NCBI RefSeq assembly: GCF_014647795.1
Contig: NZ_BMPW01000009.1
Span: forward strand, 62,001 to 126,000
Direction: 5' to 3'
DNA: 64,000 nucleotides
Origin: Actinoplanes campanulatus
GTDB lineage: Bacteria; Actinomycetota; Actinomycetes; Mycobacteriales; Micromonosporaceae
Positions 34,860 through 44,612 of this stretch are shown one piece after another. The notes under the pieces were generated by a model. The model was not told the DNA's origin. It did not search any database and saw only the letters and a list, made by a program, of their open reading frames with translations. Each line of letters begins with the position of its first letter. Position 1 is the first letter of the stretch. The position numbers were made by a program, and so were the translations under genes.

Positions 34860-34911
34860 GGTGGAACTCAACGGCGGGCGCCCACTCCACCGAAAGGTGT
34901 GAACACCCTTC

Positions 34912-37900
34912 TTACCGGTGATTTCCAACACATCGGGACAACTCTTGCGGCGCCGGCATTCCCATGGCCGCGAAATGCTCGTACGCGCGGTTCCGGAAAC
35001 CCTCGGCCGCGGCGAGGTCTCCCATTCCCTCCGACGCCCGCGCCGAACCCGCCAAGGCCATGGCCACTTGAACCCGATAGCTGACCGAAGTGGCGTGCAG
35101 GAATGCTCTGCGGTGCAGCCGCAGCGCGCGGGCATGGTCACCGCGCCGACTGTGGATCAGGCCCGCGATGTTCTCGATCTCGGACTGCCACGGCTTCGTC
35201 CCGAGTGGCTCGACGAGCGCGAGCGCCCGGCCGACGAAGTGCAGAGCCTGTTCGTCGCGACCGGCGCATTGGCAGACATCAGCCATCAGAACGTAGGTGA
35301 GGGCGAGGTCCCGGGGCATCAGAGAATCCTCGTCGAGCCCCAGAACCCGGCCCAGACTCGCCAATGCGGCGTTGTGGTCGCCACTGGATATGTGTGCCAT
35401 GGCAAGGTCGTTCAGGGCGCCGGCCTGATGCATTCCCATCGGCGTTCTCCGGTTCAGGGCCACCGCCCGCTGAGCGGCATTCACCGCCGCGACGTCGTCA
35501 CCCAGCCACCGGCACACCGAACTCAGGTTGCACAGGGCGATCGACTCCTCCATGTCATTGGAGGTGGCCCGGCACACCGCGACCGCTCTCTCCAGGAATT
35601 CTCGCCCCTGGGCCAGGCGGCCGAGCGCGCTGTGCACCCAGCCGAGCTGACTGAGATAGACACCTTCACTCTTCGGATTCCGTTCCGCGACGGAAAGCCG
35701 CAACCCCTCCTCGATGCCGTCGGCGGCCGCGTGGAATTCGCCGAGCATGGAATGGCCGACGACGAGATTGCGCAGGCTGAACCGCATCGCGACAGGGTCA
35801 CCGGCCCGGCGGGCCGCGGACAACCCCACCTCCGCGACCTCCCGGTACCTCCGGATGTCGCCACGCTCGTGCAGTGGGAACAGCAGGTTGCGGGCAAGGT
35901 AGGCCGCGAGCCGGGCGAAGCCCGCCTCCAGTCCGACCGTGACGAACGCGGGCAGGGCCCGCAACTCACGGTCGAACCACTGCCGGGCTTCCGCCGGCGT
36001 CGCCGTCGGCGGCAGGATCGGGCACGGGTCCGCGCCGGTCACGTCGTACTCGGTCCGGCCCGGGAACAACAGCCGGCATGCCTGATCCGTCGCCGCCACG
36101 TAGAAGTCGAGCAGTCCCGCCAGCGCCAGGCTCCGCTCGTCCCCGCTGGTCGTCCGCCACAGCTCCCGGGCGAAACTACGGACCAGGTCGTGGAAGGCAT
36201 ACAGGCCGATGGCGGGCTGTCGCAGCAGGTGCACGTCGAGAAGCGCCTCCATGCTGTCCTCGGCGTCCTGTGTCGTCATCCCCAGCAGAGCCGCAGCCGC
36301 ATGGGCGTCGATATCGGTGCCGGGATGCAGCCCGAGCAGCCGGAACGCGCGCTGCTGGGCGGGCGGCAGCACCTGATAGGAGAGTTGAATGGTGGTGGCC
36401 ACGCTCCGCTCGGCGGACGAGAGCTCCTTGAGCAGCCGGGATTCGTCGTTCAGCCGCCCGACCAGGTAGCGCAGGGTCCATCGGGGGCGGTTCCGAAGCC
36501 GGGCGGTGGCGATGCGCAGGGCCAGCGGCAGGTGGCCGCAGAGCTCGGCCAGTTCCCGGGCGGCCTCGGGTTCGGCCGCCACCCGCTTCTCACCCAGGGT
36601 CCTGGTCAGGATCCCGAGGCTCTGCTCCGGCTCCATGCTGCCGATGGACAACCAGTGGATCCCGTCCAGATCGACCAGCCGGCCCCGGCCGGTGACGATG
36701 ACGAACCCGCTGGTCATCCCGTCCAGCAGCGGCCGGACCTGTGCGGTGTCGACGGCATTGTCGAGTATCAGCAACAGTCGGCGGTTCGCCGTCCAGGATC
36801 GCCACAGCGCCAGCCGCCCCTGCGCGTCGTCGGGAATCTGCGTGTCCGTCGCTCCCAGCTCGCGCAGCAGCATCGCCGCCACGAAGTCGGGTTGCAGTGG
36901 CTTCTCACCGGGGGTGAAACCGCGGAGGTCGACGTACAGCTGGCCGGCGGGGAAGAACACGGCGAGCTGGTGCGCGACGTGCACGGCAAGCGTCGACTTC
37001 CCCGCCCCGCCCATGCCGTCGATTCCCACCACACCGGTACGCCCGTCCGAGCCCATCCGCACCAGCCGGCGCGACTCCGGCTCCCGCCCGGCGAAATCGG
37101 CCAGGTCGTACGGAAGCATGCAGGGACGGATCTCGGCGCCGGACGGCACGACCGAGGGGTCAGCGGCCGGCCGTACCGGATCCGAACGTGATGAGGCCGG
37201 CGGCTCGGAGCCACCGCGGAGGATGTCCTCGTGCAGGCGGGACAGTTCCGCGCTGGGGTCGATCCCCAGCTCGGCGGCGAGCAGGTCCCGGACCGTGCCG
37301 TACTCGGCGAGGGCCGCCGCCTGCTGGCCGGAACGGTAGAGGGCGAGCATGAGCTGGCCGCGCAGCCGTTCTCGCAGCGGGTGGGCGTGGACCGCCCGGC
37401 GTAGGTCGCTGACCAGGCCGGCACTCTCGCCCACCGCCAGCCGGAGCTCGCAGAGCTGCTCCAGTGCGGCCAGGTACTGCTCCTCCAGGGCCGTGGCAGC
37501 GACGTCGATCACCGGACCGCCGCGTCCGGACAGGACCGGACCGCGCCAGAGCGCGGTCGCCACGCCGAGCCTGCTGATGGCCTGATGCGGCCGGCCCTCG
37601 GCCACCTCGGTCGTGGCTTCCTGCACCTTCCACCGGAAGTCGTTCAGGTCCAGTTGTCCGCCACCGACGACGATCCGATATCCCGCCGTCTCGGTCGCGA
37701 TCAGCTCCGCGCCACCGGGAATCCGTCGACGCAGCTCGGCCACCGTCTTGCGGACCTGCCGCATCGCGGTCGGCGGCGGTGTGTTCTCCCACACCGCCTC
37801 GATCAGCCGGGAGACGGTCACCACATGGCCGGCGTGGAGGAGGAGCAGCGTCAGAACACGCTCCTGGAGCTGCCCGCCGAACCTCACCCGTCGTGGTCCG

Positions 37901-37962
37901 TGCCAGCACTCCAGAGAGCCTAAGATGTTGAAGCGGACCGTATCGCCGACAACCCCCGACAT
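34912..37962 (-). CDS. SARP-family regulator with NB-ARC and TPR domains (AfsR-like)
   Basis: The 1016 aa contain an OmpR-type winged helix (about 10-100: [22 protein letters not shown]), a BTAD domain (about 105-250), a P-loop NTPase of NB-ARC type ([12 protein letters not shown], then LLLILDN and GLPLALRI-like [10 protein letters not shown]) and C-terminal tetratricopeptide repeats (about 680-1000). This is the large AfsR layout of SARPs, usually pathway activators in actinomycetes. It is the best candidate activator of the adjacent NRPS operon and perhaps of region A. It is transcribed toward the aldo/keto reductase gene, 52 bases apart. Confidence 0.9.
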   Translation of the reverse strand: MSGVVGDTVRFNILGSLECWHGPRRVRFGGQLQERVLTLLLLHAGHVVTVSRLIEAVWENTPPPTAMRQVRKTVAELRRRIPGGAELIATETAGYRIVVGGGQLDLNDFRWKVQEATTEVAEGRPHQAISRLGVATALWRGPVLSGRGGPVIDVAATALEEQYLAALEQLCELRLAVGESAGLVSDLRRAVHAHPLRERLRGQLMLALYRSGQQAAALAEYGTVRDLLAAELGIDPSAELSRLHEDILRGGSEPPASSRSDPVRPAADPSVVPSGAEIRPCMLPYDLADFAGREPESRRLVRMGSDGRTGVVGIDGMGGAGKSTLAVHVAHQLAVFFPAGQLYVDLRGFTPGEKPLQPDFVAAMLLRELGATDTQIPDDAQGRLALWRSWTANRRLLLILDNAVDTAQVRPLLDGMTSGFVIVTGRGRLVDLDGIHWLSIGSMEPEQSLGILTRTLGEKRVAAEPEAARELAELCGHLPLALRIATARLRNRPRWTLRYLVGRLNDESRLLKELSSAERSVATTIQLSYQVLPPAQQRAFRLLGLHPGTDIDAHAAAALLGMTTQDAEDSMEALLDVHLLRQPAIGLYAFHDLVRSFARELWRTTSGDERSLALAGLLDFYVAATDQACRLLFPGRTEYDVTGADPCPILPPTATPAEARQWFDRELRALPAFVTVGLEAGFARLAAYLARNLLFPLHERGDIRRYREVAEVGLSAARRAGDPVAMRFSLRNLVVGHSMLGEFHAAADGIEEGLRLSVAERNPKSEGVYLSQLGWVHSALGRLAQGREFLERAVAVCRATSNDMEESIALCNLSSVCRWLGDDVAAVNAAQRAVALNRRTPMGMHQAGALNDLAMAHISSGDHNAALASLGRVLGLDEDSLMPRDLALTYVLMADVCQCAGRDEQALHFVGRALALVEPLGTKPWQSEIENIAGLIHSRRGDHARALRLHRRAFLHATSVSYRVQVAMALAGSARASEGMGDLAAAEGFRNRAYEHFAAMGMPAPQELSRCVGNHR

Positions 37963-38123
37963 CGCATCGTGCTCCCGAACTCACCGACGAGCCGCAAGAG
38001 GCTCACAGCGCGATGGTACAGATCTTGCACTGTTTGCCGTCGATGCGTTTCGCGTGATTCAGAGCCCACCGGTCAGCGCCCACAGGGCGCCGACGACGGT
38101 GTACACACCTTCGGCGCTGATCG

Positions 38124-38681
38124 TCAGACGATGGCGGGGCCGAAGGTGTCGGACATGGCGGCCACGCCCAGGCAGAGCAGGGGGAAACCGCCGAGGCCCG
38201 GCGCGTCGTCGACGTCGGCCAGGTCGTGCCACAGGCGGACCACCGGGTCGGGGGAGTAGCGGTGCAGCGCCCGCGGACCCGGCTCGGGCACGTGATGGCC
38301 GGTGGAGCGGAGCATCCCGGCGATGCTGTCGAGCTGCCGCCGGACCGCGGCCGCCACCGCTCCCGGCCCGGCGTCCGTGCCGGGCAGGACGTGCTCGGCC
38401 ACCCACGCGGCGAGCTCGAGTCCGGTCACCACGTGGCCGGGAGCGCCGGCCGTCCGGGTGCGGCCGTAGACCACCAGCGCCGTCGTCTGCACCAGGACCT
38501 GGTGCACCGGCATGCGGTACGGCAGCGAGATCACCGGATGTGTCGGCGCGAGCAGGATGGCGGCCCGCCGGGTCGCGGCCTGCCAGAGGCCGGTGTCGCC
38601 CGCCGCGACCTGGTCCGCGTACTCCCAGATGGTCGGCATCGGCAAATCTTCACGCTCGGTGACATGATCGGCATCGGTCAT
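38124..38681 (-). CDS. Hypothetical protein, 185 aa
   Basis: I do not recognise this protein. A second in-frame ATG at residue 15 (MPTIWEYADQVAAGD) is a possible start; CGAG-type upstream purines are weak for both. It is soluble, with helical stretches (GLWQAATRRAAILLAPTHPV) and no motif of known enzymes. It is divergent from lexA with an 83-base gap, and downstream of nothing obvious. The function is unknown. Confidence 0.6.
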   Translation of the reverse strand: MTDADHVTEREDLPMPTIWEYADQVAAGDTGLWQAATRRAAILLAPTHPVISLPYRMPVHQVLVQTTALVVYGRTRTAGAPGHVVTGLELAAWVAEHVLPGTDAGPGAVAAAVRRQLDSIAGMLRSTGHHVPEPGPRALHRYSPDPVVRLWHDLADVDDAPGLGGFPLLCLGVAAMSDTFGPAIV

Positions 38682-38764
38682 CGGGTCGGGCCGGGCGTCC
38701 CCCGAACGGGCGGAAACCGGTCACGTTTCGTACATCTGATCTAATCATGGGGTAAGGTGCGGCA

Positions 38765-39418
38765 ATGAGCATCGACAGCGGTGCAGATCAGCCCCCGATC
38801 AATCCCGGGCAGCCGCCACTGACCACCCGGCAGCTGCGCATCCTCGCGGTGATCCGCGATTCGGTCCGCGAGCGTGGCTACCCACCCACCGTCCGCGAGA
38901 TCGGCGCGGCCGTCGGCCTGGTCTCCCCGTCCTCGGTGTCCTACCAGCTCCGGGTCCTGGAGAAGCACGGCCTGATCCGTCGCCAGCCCAACAACTCCCG
39001 GGCGGTCGAGCTGCGCCCCGCCGCGGACACCCCGCCCGCCGAGCACGTGGTGACCGTCCCGGTGCTGGGCGCCATCGCCGCCGGCGCCCCGATCCTGGCC
39101 GAGGAGCACGTCGAGGACTACCTGACCGTCTCGGCCGGCATGGTCGGCAGCGGCACCCTGTTCGCCCTGAACGTCAAGGGCGACTCCATGGTCGACGCCG
39201 CGATCTGCGACGGCGACGTGGTCGTGGTCCGCAAGCAGCCGGTCGCGGAGAACGGTGAGATCGTCGCGGCCATGCTCGACGGCGAGGCCACCGTCAAGGT
39301 CTTCCACCACACCGGTGAGCACGCCGAGCTCCTGCCCCGGAACCCGGCCTACGCCCCCATCCCGGCCGACAGCGCGGTGATCCTGGGCAAGGTCGTCTGC
39401 GTCCTCCGCCGCCTGTAG
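38765..39418 (+). CDS. lexA: LexA repressor
   Basis: The 217-aa protein has an N-terminal winged helix ([21 protein letters not shown] ... [20 protein letters not shown], shortened here) and the S24 autoprotease domain: self-cleavage Ala-Gly in GAIAAGAPI, nucleophile Ser in KGDSMVDA and Lys in EATVKVF. It represses DNA-damage genes and cleaves itself on RecA filaments. ATG 38765 has a GGGGTAAGG stretch seven bases upstream. No clear GAAC-N4-GTTC box was found before it. Confidence 0.92.
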   Translation: MSIDSGADQPPINPGQPPLTTRQLRILAVIRDSVRERGYPPTVREIGAAVGLVSPSSVSYQLRVLEKHGLIRRQPNNSRAVELRPAADTPPAEHVVTVPVLGAIAAGAPILAEEHVEDYLTVSAGMVGSGTLFALNVKGDSMVDAAICDGDVVVVRKQPVAENGEIVAAMLDGEATVKVFHHTGEHAELLPRNPAYAPIPADSAVILGKVVCVLRRL

Positions 39419-39427
39419 GGTGCAGGC

Positions 39428-39529
39428 GTGATCCCGGTCGAGGCCATCGCCGCCGCCTACACGCGGTGGATCACGCCTGACCTGCCGCTCTACGGCAACG
39501 ATCACGACCGGTCCGACTTCGCTCCCTGA
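39428..39529 (+). CDS. Possible 33-aa ORF downstream of lexA
   Basis: GTG 39428 opens a 34-codon frame starting VIPVEAIAAAYTRW and ending at TGA 39529. There is only GCAGG upstream as weak ribosome site. The sequence looks like the beginning of a longer protein cut short, so it may be a gene remnant. Nothing more can be said. Confidence 0.2.
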   Translation: MIPVEAIAAAYTRWITPDLPLYGNDHDRSDFAP

Positions 39530-39596
39530 TCGGCGCCGGACCGTCCGACGGTCCATGAAGCGCCCATCACCCCTCGGATTCAGGGAGCGATCCGTC

Positions 39597-40775
39597 ATGT
39601 CCTCTGCCGTTTCCGCGCCGTCCGGTCTGCGGACCGTTCTGCGCGCCCCGTTCGTACGCCGGCTTCTGGTTTTCAGCCAGACCGGCCGCCTGCCGATGGC
39701 CGCCGCGCCGCTGGCCCTGCTGCTCTTCGCCCGTGAGGAGCACGGGCTCACGCTGGCCGGCCTGGTCGTGGCCGCCTACACGGCCGGGATGGCGGTGAGC
39801 GCGCCCCTGCTGGCCCGGATCGTCGACCGATGGCGGCAGCCGCCGGTGCTGTGGGGGTCGGCGGTGCTGTCCGGCGCCGGTTTCGTGGTGGTCGCCGCCA
39901 GCGGGCACAGCGTGCCGGTCATGCTGGCCGGGGCGGTGGGCGCCGGCTTCGGGACGCCGCCGCTGGAGGCCTGCCTGCGGGCACTCTGGCCGAACCTGGT
40001 TCCGGCCGAGAACGTGGCGGCCGCCTACTCGCTGGACCTCGCGGTGCAGGAGGTCATCTACGTGACCGGGCCGCTGGTGACGCTCGCCGCGGTCGGCCTC
40101 GCCGGGCCGTCCGCGGGGCTGCTCGCCGCCGCGGTGCTGCAACTCGCCGGGGTGGCCGGGTTCGCGCTGACCCCGGTGGTGCGGACCTGGCGGGGCGAGG
40201 CGGGGGCCCGGCACTGGGCGGGGCCTCTGCGCGTACCCCGCTTCGTCGTGATCGTGGCCGGGGTGATCTGTGCGGGAGCGGCGGTCGGAAGCCTGCCGGT
40301 CGCCGTCACCGGCTATGCCGAGGCGGCCGGGAACCGTGCGCTGAGCGGCTGGCTGCTGGCCGCGCAGGCGGCCGGCGCGCTGATCGGCGGCCTGCTCTAC
40401 ACACGGGCCGCGCCGGGTGGGCCGGGGCGGCTGCCGCTGACCGCTGCGGCGCTCGCGGCCGGTTTCGTACCGTTGCTGCTGGTTCCCGGCCCGGCGCCGA
40501 TGGCGGTGCTGCTCGCGGTGTCCGGGTTGTCGCTGCCGCCGCTGCTGACCGCGGTCTTCCTCGCGGCCGACCGGCTCACGCCGCCCGGCACCGCGGTCGA
40601 GGCCTTCGCGTGGATCATCACCGCCTTCACGGTGGGCAGCGCGGCGGGTGCCGCGATCACCGGCCCGTTGGTCTCCGACGGGATCCGGTACGGCTTCGCG
40701 TTCGCCCCGATCGCCGGCCTCCTGGCCGTGGCCGCCATGTCCGCGGCGACCCTCGGTGCTCGGGTGAGGGTTTGA
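39597..40775 (+). CDS. MFS transporter
   Basis: ATG 39597 (GGGAG nine bases upstream) gives 392 aa with about 12 hydrophobic helices and a typical cytoplasmic loop (LLARIVDRWRQPPVLWG). The C-terminal half is very Ala/Gly/Leu-rich. It belongs to drug-exporter-like MFS proteins with no recognisable substrate. Its stop codon lies inside the MerR-type operator of the next gene, so termination and regulation are packed together. Confidence 0.8.
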   Translation: MSSAVSAPSGLRTVLRAPFVRRLLVFSQTGRLPMAAAPLALLLFAREEHGLTLAGLVVAAYTAGMAVSAPLLARIVDRWRQPPVLWGSAVLSGAGFVVVAASGHSVPVMLAGAVGAGFGTPPLEACLRALWPNLVPAENVAAAYSLDLAVQEVIYVTGPLVTLAAVGLAGPSAGLLAAAVLQLAGVAGFALTPVVRTWRGEAGARHWAGPLRVPRFVVIVAGVICAGAAVGSLPVAVTGYAEAAGNRALSGWLLAAQAAGALIGGLLYTRAAPGGPGRLPLTAAALAAGFVPLLLVPGPAPMAVLLAVSGLSLPPLLTAVFLAADRLTPPGTAVEAFAWIITAFTVGSAAGAAITGPLVSDGIRYGFAFAPIAGLLAVAAMSAATLGARVRV

Positions 40776-40802
40776 CCTGGAGCGCGCTCCAGGTCATAGC
40801 GT
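40772..40802 (+). promoter_or_regulatory. MerR-type operator/promoter with 19-base spacer
   Basis: A perfect 24-base palindrome (40773-40796) lies between TTGACC (-35, 40772-40777) and TAGCGT (-10, 40797-40802). The spacing is 19 bases, the overlong spacer that MerR regulators untwist to activate transcription. The ATG of the reductase is seven bases beyond the -10, so the mRNA should be leaderless. No MerR gene is in the window. Confidence 0.75.
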
Positions 40803-40809
40803 CGTCCAC

Positions 40810-41835
40810 ATGAGCGCAACGAGAATCGCCACTGTCGAACTGGGACGGACCGGAGAGCAGGTCAGCAGCGTCGCCCTCGGGGCCATGCAGATGGGCAACG
40901 CCACCGACGAGGCGTCGTCGGTGCGGATTCTCGACCGGTACCGGGAACTGGGTGGATCGTTCGTCGACACCGCGGACTGCTACGAGTGGTGGTCGCGGCG
41001 GGGCAGCCGGGGCGGGGAGAGCGAGGAACTGCTGGGGCGCTGGATGCGTGACCGCGGCAACCGGGACGAGATCTTCCTGGCCACGAAGGGCAGCGCGCTG
41101 CCGGCCTACTCGCCCGACCTGTGGCAGGCGGACGGCGCCCCGGATTGGGAGCTGGCCCGGCGCACCTTCGCCGGCGCCGGCGGGGACACGCTGCGGCACG
41201 CGCTGGACGGCAGCCTGCAGCGGCTCGGCACCGACCACGTCGACCTCTACTACGTGCACGTCGACGACCGGACGACGCCGCTGGAGGAGACCCTGGAGGC
41301 GCTGGCCGGGCTGGTCGCCGCCGGCAAGGTGCGGTATCTCGGCTGGTCGAACGTACGGACGTGGCGGCTGGAGCGGATCCGGCAGCTGTGCGACCGGTAC
41401 GACTGGCCCGCCCCGGTGGCCGTGCAGCAGCAGCACACCTACCTGCGGCGGCGGGCCGGCCTGGAGCACGCGTCGATCGTCGACGACGAGCAGTGGGACT
41501 ACCTGACCGAGCACCGTGACCTGGGCCTGGTCGCCTATTCGCCGATCCTCAAGGGCGTCTACGACGACGCGGCCCGCCGTGCCGAACACTGGATGATGGC
41601 GTCCTACACCGGTCCGGACAGCGAGGCCCGGCTGGCGGCGCTGGCCGAGGTGTCCGCCGAGGTCGGGGCTACTCCCAATCAGACGGTGCTGGCCTGGCAC
41701 CTGCACCAGACGGCGCCGACCGTGGTGCCGCTGATCGGGCCGCGGACGCCGGAGCAGTTCGAGAATCTGGTGCCCGCGCTCGGCGTCAAGCTGGACGCCG
41801 GACAGTTGGCCCGGCTGGACGCGGCCGGAGCCTGA
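40810..41835 (+). CDS. Aldo/keto reductase under MerR-type control
   Basis: The 341-aa protein shows AKR motifs: FVDTADCYEWWSRRG (Asp, Tyr), ATKGS (Lys) and VDLYYVHVDD (His), then LGWSNV and the C-terminal LIGPRTPEQFENL coenzyme loop. It probably reduces reactive aldehydes or ketones with NADPH; MerR-controlled copies often respond to electrophiles. Translation begins at ATG 40810 without a leader. It is convergent with the MarR gene, 32 bases apart. Confidence 0.85.
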   Translation: MSATRIATVELGRTGEQVSSVALGAMQMGNATDEASSVRILDRYRELGGSFVDTADCYEWWSRRGSRGGESEELLGRWMRDRGNRDEIFLATKGSALPAYSPDLWQADGAPDWELARRTFAGAGGDTLRHALDGSLQRLGTDHVDLYYVHVDDRTTPLEETLEALAGLVAAGKVRYLGWSNVRTWRLERIRQLCDRYDWPAPVAVQQQHTYLRRRAGLEHASIVDDEQWDYLTEHRDLGLVAYSPILKGVYDDAARRAEHWMMASYTGPDSEARLAALAEVSAEVGATPNQTVLAWHLHQTAPTVVPLIGPRTPEQFENLVPALGVKLDAGQLARLDAAGA

Positions 41836-41867
41836 TCCCGGGCTCCCGTTGCTGTGCCGGAAACGGC

Positions 41868-42287
41868 TCAGCTGAGTGACTGCCAGGCCGTGATGAGCGA
41901 CTGGCGGAAGTCGGCGGCCTGCTCGTCGGTGAGTTTCGCCCGCATGCGCGTCTCCAGCGTGCGCACGTCGGCGGCGACCACGGCGAGCAGCGCCCGGCCC
42001 TCGCCGGTGAGGCGGATGAGCAGTTCGCGACGGTTGCCGGCGTTGCGTTCGCGGCGGATCAGGCCGCGGGTCTCCAGGGCGCGGACCATGTCGGCCATCG
42101 ACTGGGCGGTGACGAACGAGTCGCGGGCGAGCTGGGCCGCGGAGAGGCCGTCGTGGCGTTCCAGGACGGTGAGGGCCGTGTATTGCAGGGCGGTGACGCC
42201 GACCGGGCGGACCAGATCGTCGAGGCCCGCGCGGACCGCGAGTTCGAGCTGTTTCACCAGGTAGAGCAGGGATGGGCCGGTCGTCAT
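41868..42287 (-). CDS. MarR-family regulator
   Basis: ATG 42287 (GAGAGGAAC upstream) gives 139 aa; the longer frame crosses its own promoter. The winged helix is clear: LTVLERHDGLSAAQLARDSF, VTAQSMADMVRALETRGLIRRE and the wing NAGNRRELLIRLT. It is divergent from the SDR operon, with an inverted repeat between them, so it most likely represses that operon and itself until an aromatic or lipid ligand binds. Confidence 0.87.
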   Translation of the reverse strand: MTTGPSLLYLVKQLELAVRAGLDDLVRPVGVTALQYTALTVLERHDGLSAAQLARDSFVTAQSMADMVRALETRGLIRRERNAGNRRELLIRLTGEGRALLAVVAADVRTLETRMRAKLTDEQAADFRQSLITAWQSLS

Positions 42288-42324
42288 GGCGGGTTCCTCT
42301 CGCGGGTGGGGCCAGATTACGCCA

Positions 42325-42356
42325 TTGACAGGAAACCTGATTGCCAAGAATCCTGT
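42325..42356. promoter_or_regulatory. Candidate MarR operator and SDR-operon promoter
   Basis: In the 109-base divergent gap, ACAGGA (42328-42333) and its complement TCCTGT (42351-42356) form an inverted repeat with 17 bases between. It overlaps TTGACA (42325-42330), a good -35 for the rightward operon; an AAGAAT-like -10 follows. Binding by the adjacent MarR protein is inferred. Confidence 0.45.
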
Positions 42357-42396
42357 TGATTGTGCCTGCCCGGCCGTTCGTGAGAGGTTGAAGAGC

Positions 42397-43278
42397 ATGG
42401 ATCTGACCGGCAAGGTCGCCATCGTCACCGGCAGTGGCCGGGGGCTCGGTCTCGCCTATGCCGAAGCGCTCGCCGCCGCGGGCGCGTCGGTCGTGGTCAA
42501 CGACGTGGACCAGACGGTCGTGGACGCCGCGGTCGCCGGGATAGGCGGGGACACGGTCGGCGTGGCGGCCGCGGTCGGCGACACCGCGAGCGCCGAGAAG
42601 CTCGTCGCCACCGCGGTCGGGACGTTCGGCCGGCTCGACGTGCTGATCACCAACGCCGGCATCCTGCGCGACCGGGTCCTCTGGAAGATGACCGACGAGG
42701 ACTTCGACGCGGTCGTCGACGTCCACCTGCGCGGCACCTTCACCTGCGCCCGCGCCGCCGCGATCCGGATGCGCGAGCAGGCCGGAGGCGGCCGCATCAT
42801 CCTGATCGGCTCCCCGGCCGGGCAGCGCGGCAACTTCGGCCAGACCAACTACGCGGCAGCCAAGGCCGGGATCGCCGCGATGGCCCGCACCTGGGCCCTC
42901 GAACTGGCCCGCAGCGAGATCACCGTCAACGCCGTCATCCCGATCGCCGCCACCGAGATGACCAGGACGATCCCGGCGTTCGGGCCGGCCATCGAGGAGG
43001 CCGGGCGGACCGGGCAGCCGTTGCCGGCCTGGATGCGCCACGACGAGGGCCTCGGCACCGTCCAGGACGTCACCGGCCTGATCACCTTCCTCGCCTCGGA
43101 CGCCTCGAACGGCATCACCGGCCAGGCGATCGGCATCGGCGGCGACAAACTCGCCCTCTGGGCGCACCCCAGCGAGAAGACCATCCGGTACGCCGAGGGC
43201 GGCTGGACGGCCGAGGCCATCGCCGCCGGGTGGGACTTCCCGCTGGAGACCTACGGCATCCCGGCGCCGAAGCGATGA
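42397..43278 (+). CDS. Short-chain dehydrogenase/reductase
   Basis: ATG 42397 gives 293 aa: NAD(P)-binding TGSGRGLGLAYA, NNAG-equivalent ITNAGILRD, catalytic Ser in LIGSPAGQRGNFGQTNYAAAK with Tyr and Lys. The C-terminal extension (GGDKLALWAHPSEKTIRYAE) resembles the dehydrogenase part of multifunctional beta-oxidation enzymes. It likely oxidises a 3-hydroxyacyl-CoA or an alcohol. First gene of a four-gene operon; its stop overlaps the amidohydrolase start (ATGA). Confidence 0.85.
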   Translation: MDLTGKVAIVTGSGRGLGLAYAEALAAAGASVVVNDVDQTVVDAAVAGIGGDTVGVAAAVGDTASAEKLVATAVGTFGRLDVLITNAGILRDRVLWKMTDEDFDAVVDVHLRGTFTCARAAAIRMREQAGGGRIILIGSPAGQRGNFGQTNYAAAKAGIAAMARTWALELARSEITVNAVIPIAATEMTRTIPAFGPAIEEAGRTGQPLPAWMRHDEGLGTVQDVTGLITFLASDASNGITGQAIGIGGDKLALWAHPSEKTIRYAEGGWTAEAIAAGWDFPLETYGIPAPKR

Positions 43279-44147
43279 ACCTCGACGAGCTCACCGCCAT
43301 CGACGTGCACACGCACGCCGAGGTGGGCCGCGACGGCCGCACGTCGCTGAGCCCCGCCCTGCTCGGCGCGTCCGCCGACTACTTCAAGGCGCACGGCCAC
43401 CGGCAGCCCACCATCGACGAGACGGCCGCCTACTATCGCGAGCGGAGGATGGCCGCGGTCGTCTTCACGGTCGACGCCGAACACGCCACCGGGCATCCGG
43501 CCATCCCGAACGAGGAGATCGCCGAGGACTGCGCGGCCCACCCGGACGTGCTCATCCCGTTCGCCAGCATCGACCCGCACAAGGGCAGGGCCGGCGCCCG
43601 TGAGGCCCGCCGCCTGGTCGAGCACTACGGCGTCCGGGGCTTCAAGTTCCACCCCAGCATCCAGGGCTTCGCGCCGGACGACCCGATCGCCTACCCGCTC
43701 TACGAGACGATTCAAGAGCTGGGGTCGGTCGCCCTGTTCCACACCGGGCAGACCGGCATCGGCGCCCGGGTCCGCGGCGGCGGCGGGATCCGTCTCAGGT
43801 ACTCGAACCCGATGCTGGTCGACGACGTGGCCGTGGACTTCCCCGACCTGCGGATCATCCTGGCGCACCCGTCGTTCCCCTGGCAGGACGAGGCCCTCGC
43901 GGTCGCCACCCACAAGGAGCACGTCCACATCGACCTGTCCGGCTGGTCACCCAAGTACTTCCCGCCGCAACTGGTCCGGTACGCGAACAGCCTGCTCCAG
44001 GACAAGGTGCTGTTCGGCTCCGACTACCCGGTGATCACCCCGGACCGATGGCTCGCCGACTTCGAGAAGCTCGACCTCAAGGAGACGGTCCGCCCCAAGA
44101 TTCTCAAAGCCAACGCAGCCCGCCTACTCTTCCGGGAGAACCCATGA
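43275..44147 (+). CDS. Amidohydrolase-2 family metal enzyme
   Basis: The 290-aa TIM-barrel protein starts at the overlapping ATG 43275. Metal ligands of the ACMSD/gamma-resorcylate-decarboxylase group are visible: IDVHTH near residue 10, FKFHPS, the conserved LAHPSFPW His and the final Asp in LFGSDYP. Members hydrolyse ring products or decarboxylate aromatic acids; which one cannot be told. ATGA overlap with the MaoC gene follows. Confidence 0.8.
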   Translation: MNLDELTAIDVHTHAEVGRDGRTSLSPALLGASADYFKAHGHRQPTIDETAAYYRERRMAAVVFTVDAEHATGHPAIPNEEIAEDCAAHPDVLIPFASIDPHKGRAGAREARRLVEHYGVRGFKFHPSIQGFAPDDPIAYPLYETIQELGSVALFHTGQTGIGARVRGGGGIRLRYSNPMLVDDVAVDFPDLRIILAHPSFPWQDEALAVATHKEHVHIDLSGWSPKYFPPQLVRYANSLLQDKVLFGSDYPVITPDRWLADFEKLDLKETVRPKILKANAARLLFRENP

Positions 44148-44602
44148 CCACCACCGTGAACGGCCTCGACGGCCTCAAGTCCCTGGCCGGCAAGGACCTC
44201 GGCCGCAGCGCATGGCTGGAGATCACCCAGGAGCGGGTGAACACGTTCGCCGACGCCACCGGCGACCACCAGTGGATCCACGTCGACGTGGAGAAGGCGG
44301 CGCAGGGCCCGTTCGGCGCGCCGATCGCCCACGGCTACCTCACCCTGTCCCTGGTCATCCCGCTCTTCGGCGAACTGCTCGTGGTCGAGGGCATCACGAT
44401 GGGCGTCAACTACGGGCTGGAGAAGGTGCGCTTCCCCAGCCCGGTCAAGGTCGGCTCCCGGATCCGGCTGGCCGCGACCGTGGTCAGCGTCGACGACGTG
44501 GCCGGCAACGGCGTGCAGAGCGTCTTCGACTTCACCGTCGAGGTCGAGGGCCAGGACAAGCCCGCCTGCGTCGCCCGCCCCGTCTACCGCCACTACGCCT
44601 AG
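44144..44602 (+). CDS. MaoC-like enoyl-CoA hydratase
   Basis: The 152-aa single hot-dog-fold protein carries the R-hydratase-type motif ATGDHQWIHVD (Asp and His pair) followed by GAPIAHGYLTLSL. It should hydrate a trans-2-enoyl-CoA. ATG 44144 overlaps the amidohydrolase stop. The acyl-CoA ligase gene begins 11 bases after its stop, which fits a beta-oxidation-like unit. Confidence 0.87.
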   Translation: MTTTVNGLDGLKSLAGKDLGRSAWLEITQERVNTFADATGDHQWIHVDVEKAAQGPFGAPIAHGYLTLSLVIPLFGELLVVEGITMGVNYGLEKVRFPSPVKVGSRIRLAATVVSVDDVAGNGVQSVFDFTVEVEGQDKPACVARPVYRHYA

Positions 44603-44612
44603 AGGACCGGAC

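Noticed and set aside
38682-38764. SOS box for lexA
   Set aside because: No GAAC-N4-GTTC palindrome could be read in the gap; only partial resemblances.
40657-43167. 836-aa minus-strand frame over the reductase, MarR and SDR genes
   Set aside because: It crosses several clear genes on the other strand and promoter regions; no recognisable domain.
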